Assembly (NCBI GenBank): GCA_019057975.1
Contig: JAHLWJ010000115.1
Coordinates: 1 to 13,219 of the forward strand
Direction: 5' to 3'
Source: Promethearchaeota archaeon
GTDB taxonomy: Archaea; Asgardarchaeota; Lokiarchaeia; Sigynarchaeales; SOKP01
Length of the DNA stretch: 13,219 bases
Shown here: one piece after another, positions 12,984 through 13,219 of the stretch
Position numbering within the stretch: the stretch's first letter is position 1
Layout of the letters: each line of letters opens with the position of its first letter
Position numbers and translations under genes: made by a program
Notes under the pieces: generated by a model
Told to the model about the DNA's origin: nothing
The model's input: the letters and a program-made list of their open reading frames with translations, nothing else
The model's database searches: none

Positions 12984-13219
12984 ATGGATATTAAAACTGA
13001 TGTTTGTAATGGTTGCGGACAATGTGTAATTGTTTGTCCTGTTCAAGCAATACGAATGGTTGATAATAAAGCTGTAATAGATGAAGAGTTATGTGTAGAA
13101 TGTTCAGTTTGCTATAGAGATGCTAATTGCCCTGTCAAAGCAATTAGAATGAAAAGATTAAAGTGGCCTAGAGTAATACGGGTACCATTTAGTAATGTAA
13201 TTGCTACACATAAGGTCAC
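12984..13219 (+). CDS. 2[4Fe-4S] ferredoxin-like protein, cut by window edge
   Basis: The window ends after 78 codons. The N-terminus has two iron-sulfur cluster motifs: Cys8, Cys11, Cys14, Cys18-Pro (CNGCGQCVIVCP) and Cys37, Cys40, Cys43, Cys49-Pro (CVECSVCYRDANCP). The second has five residues, not three, between the third and fourth cysteines. The part after the clusters (KRLKWPRVIRVPFSNVIATHKV) is not ferredoxin sequence. It recalls a family in which such a segment leads to a conserved GRGTEE-type region, but that is memory and lies past the edge. The protein should carry electrons in the cytoplasm. The ATG at 12984 follows AGGGGT at about -12 as ribosome binding site, and the gene is 35 nt after the MFS stop. 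Confidence 0.9.
   Translation, partial: MDIKTDVCNGCGQCVIVCPVQAIRMVDNKAVIDEELCVECSVCYRDANCPVKAIRMKRLKWPRVIRVPFSNVIATHKV

Overview
The window looks like a piece of an AT-rich archaeal chromosome, most likely an Asgard archaeon of the Lokiarchaeia type. Direct support comes from three sources. There is a formylmethanofuran:tetrahydromethanopterin formyltransferase (Ftr). A histidine tRNA gene is interrupted by introns with bulge-helix-bulge splice geometry. TATA boxes sit about 24-34 nt ahead of many start codons (leaderless or nearly leaderless transcripts), and pure oligo-T tracts follow several genes. The Asgard assignment is an inference from the general look of the proteins and could not be tested by search.

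Layout. 1-1301 (-): the N-terminal part of a PAS-GAF sensor protein, cut by the window edge. 1498-2136 (+): a small transglutaminase-like cysteine protein. 2158-3075 (-): ftr, a C1-carrier enzyme of the archaeal methyl branch. 3193-4116 (+): a lineage-type helical protein whose first ~20 residues resemble the start of the PAS-GAF protein. 4118-5935 (-): a large P-loop ATPase with an unrecognised C-terminal domain. 6187-6852 (+): an Hsp20 small heat-shock protein with heptad DP-K-F repeats. 6994-8013 (+): a membrane PAP2 phosphatase. 8066-8224 (-): a 52-residue ORF not previously called. 8350-8805 (-): a small eight-cysteine protein recalling the methanogenesis marker 9 domain. 8852-8985 (-): tRNA-His. 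9065-9640 (-): a PhnN-like ribose 1,5-bisphosphate kinase. 9832-10254 (+): a DtxR/MntR-type metalloregulator. 10320-11078 (+): an unrecognised 252-residue protein. 11333-11539 (+): a ribbon-helix-helix regulator. 11677-12948 (+): an MFS transporter. 12984-end (+): the start of a 2[4Fe-4S] ferredoxin-like protein.

There is little operon structure. Most genes are single, alternate in strand, and have their own promoter. I see no insertion sequence, CRISPR array, phage module or defence cluster, and no gap above 300 bases. The functions touched are C1 metabolism (Ftr), nucleotide/ribose salvage (PhnN-like), metal regulation (DtxR type), stress (Hsp20), lipid phosphate turnover (PAP2) and electron transfer (ferredoxin), without an obvious common pathway.

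The strongest unusual element is the tRNA-His. It appears to carry two introns: 29 nt at the canonical 37/38 position and 32 nt inside the D loop. Removing both gives a clean 73-nt tRNA with an encoded G-1 opposite C73. The next best is a perfect 8-bp inverted repeat lying where the transcription start of the DtxR-family gene is expected, a candidate autoregulatory operator.
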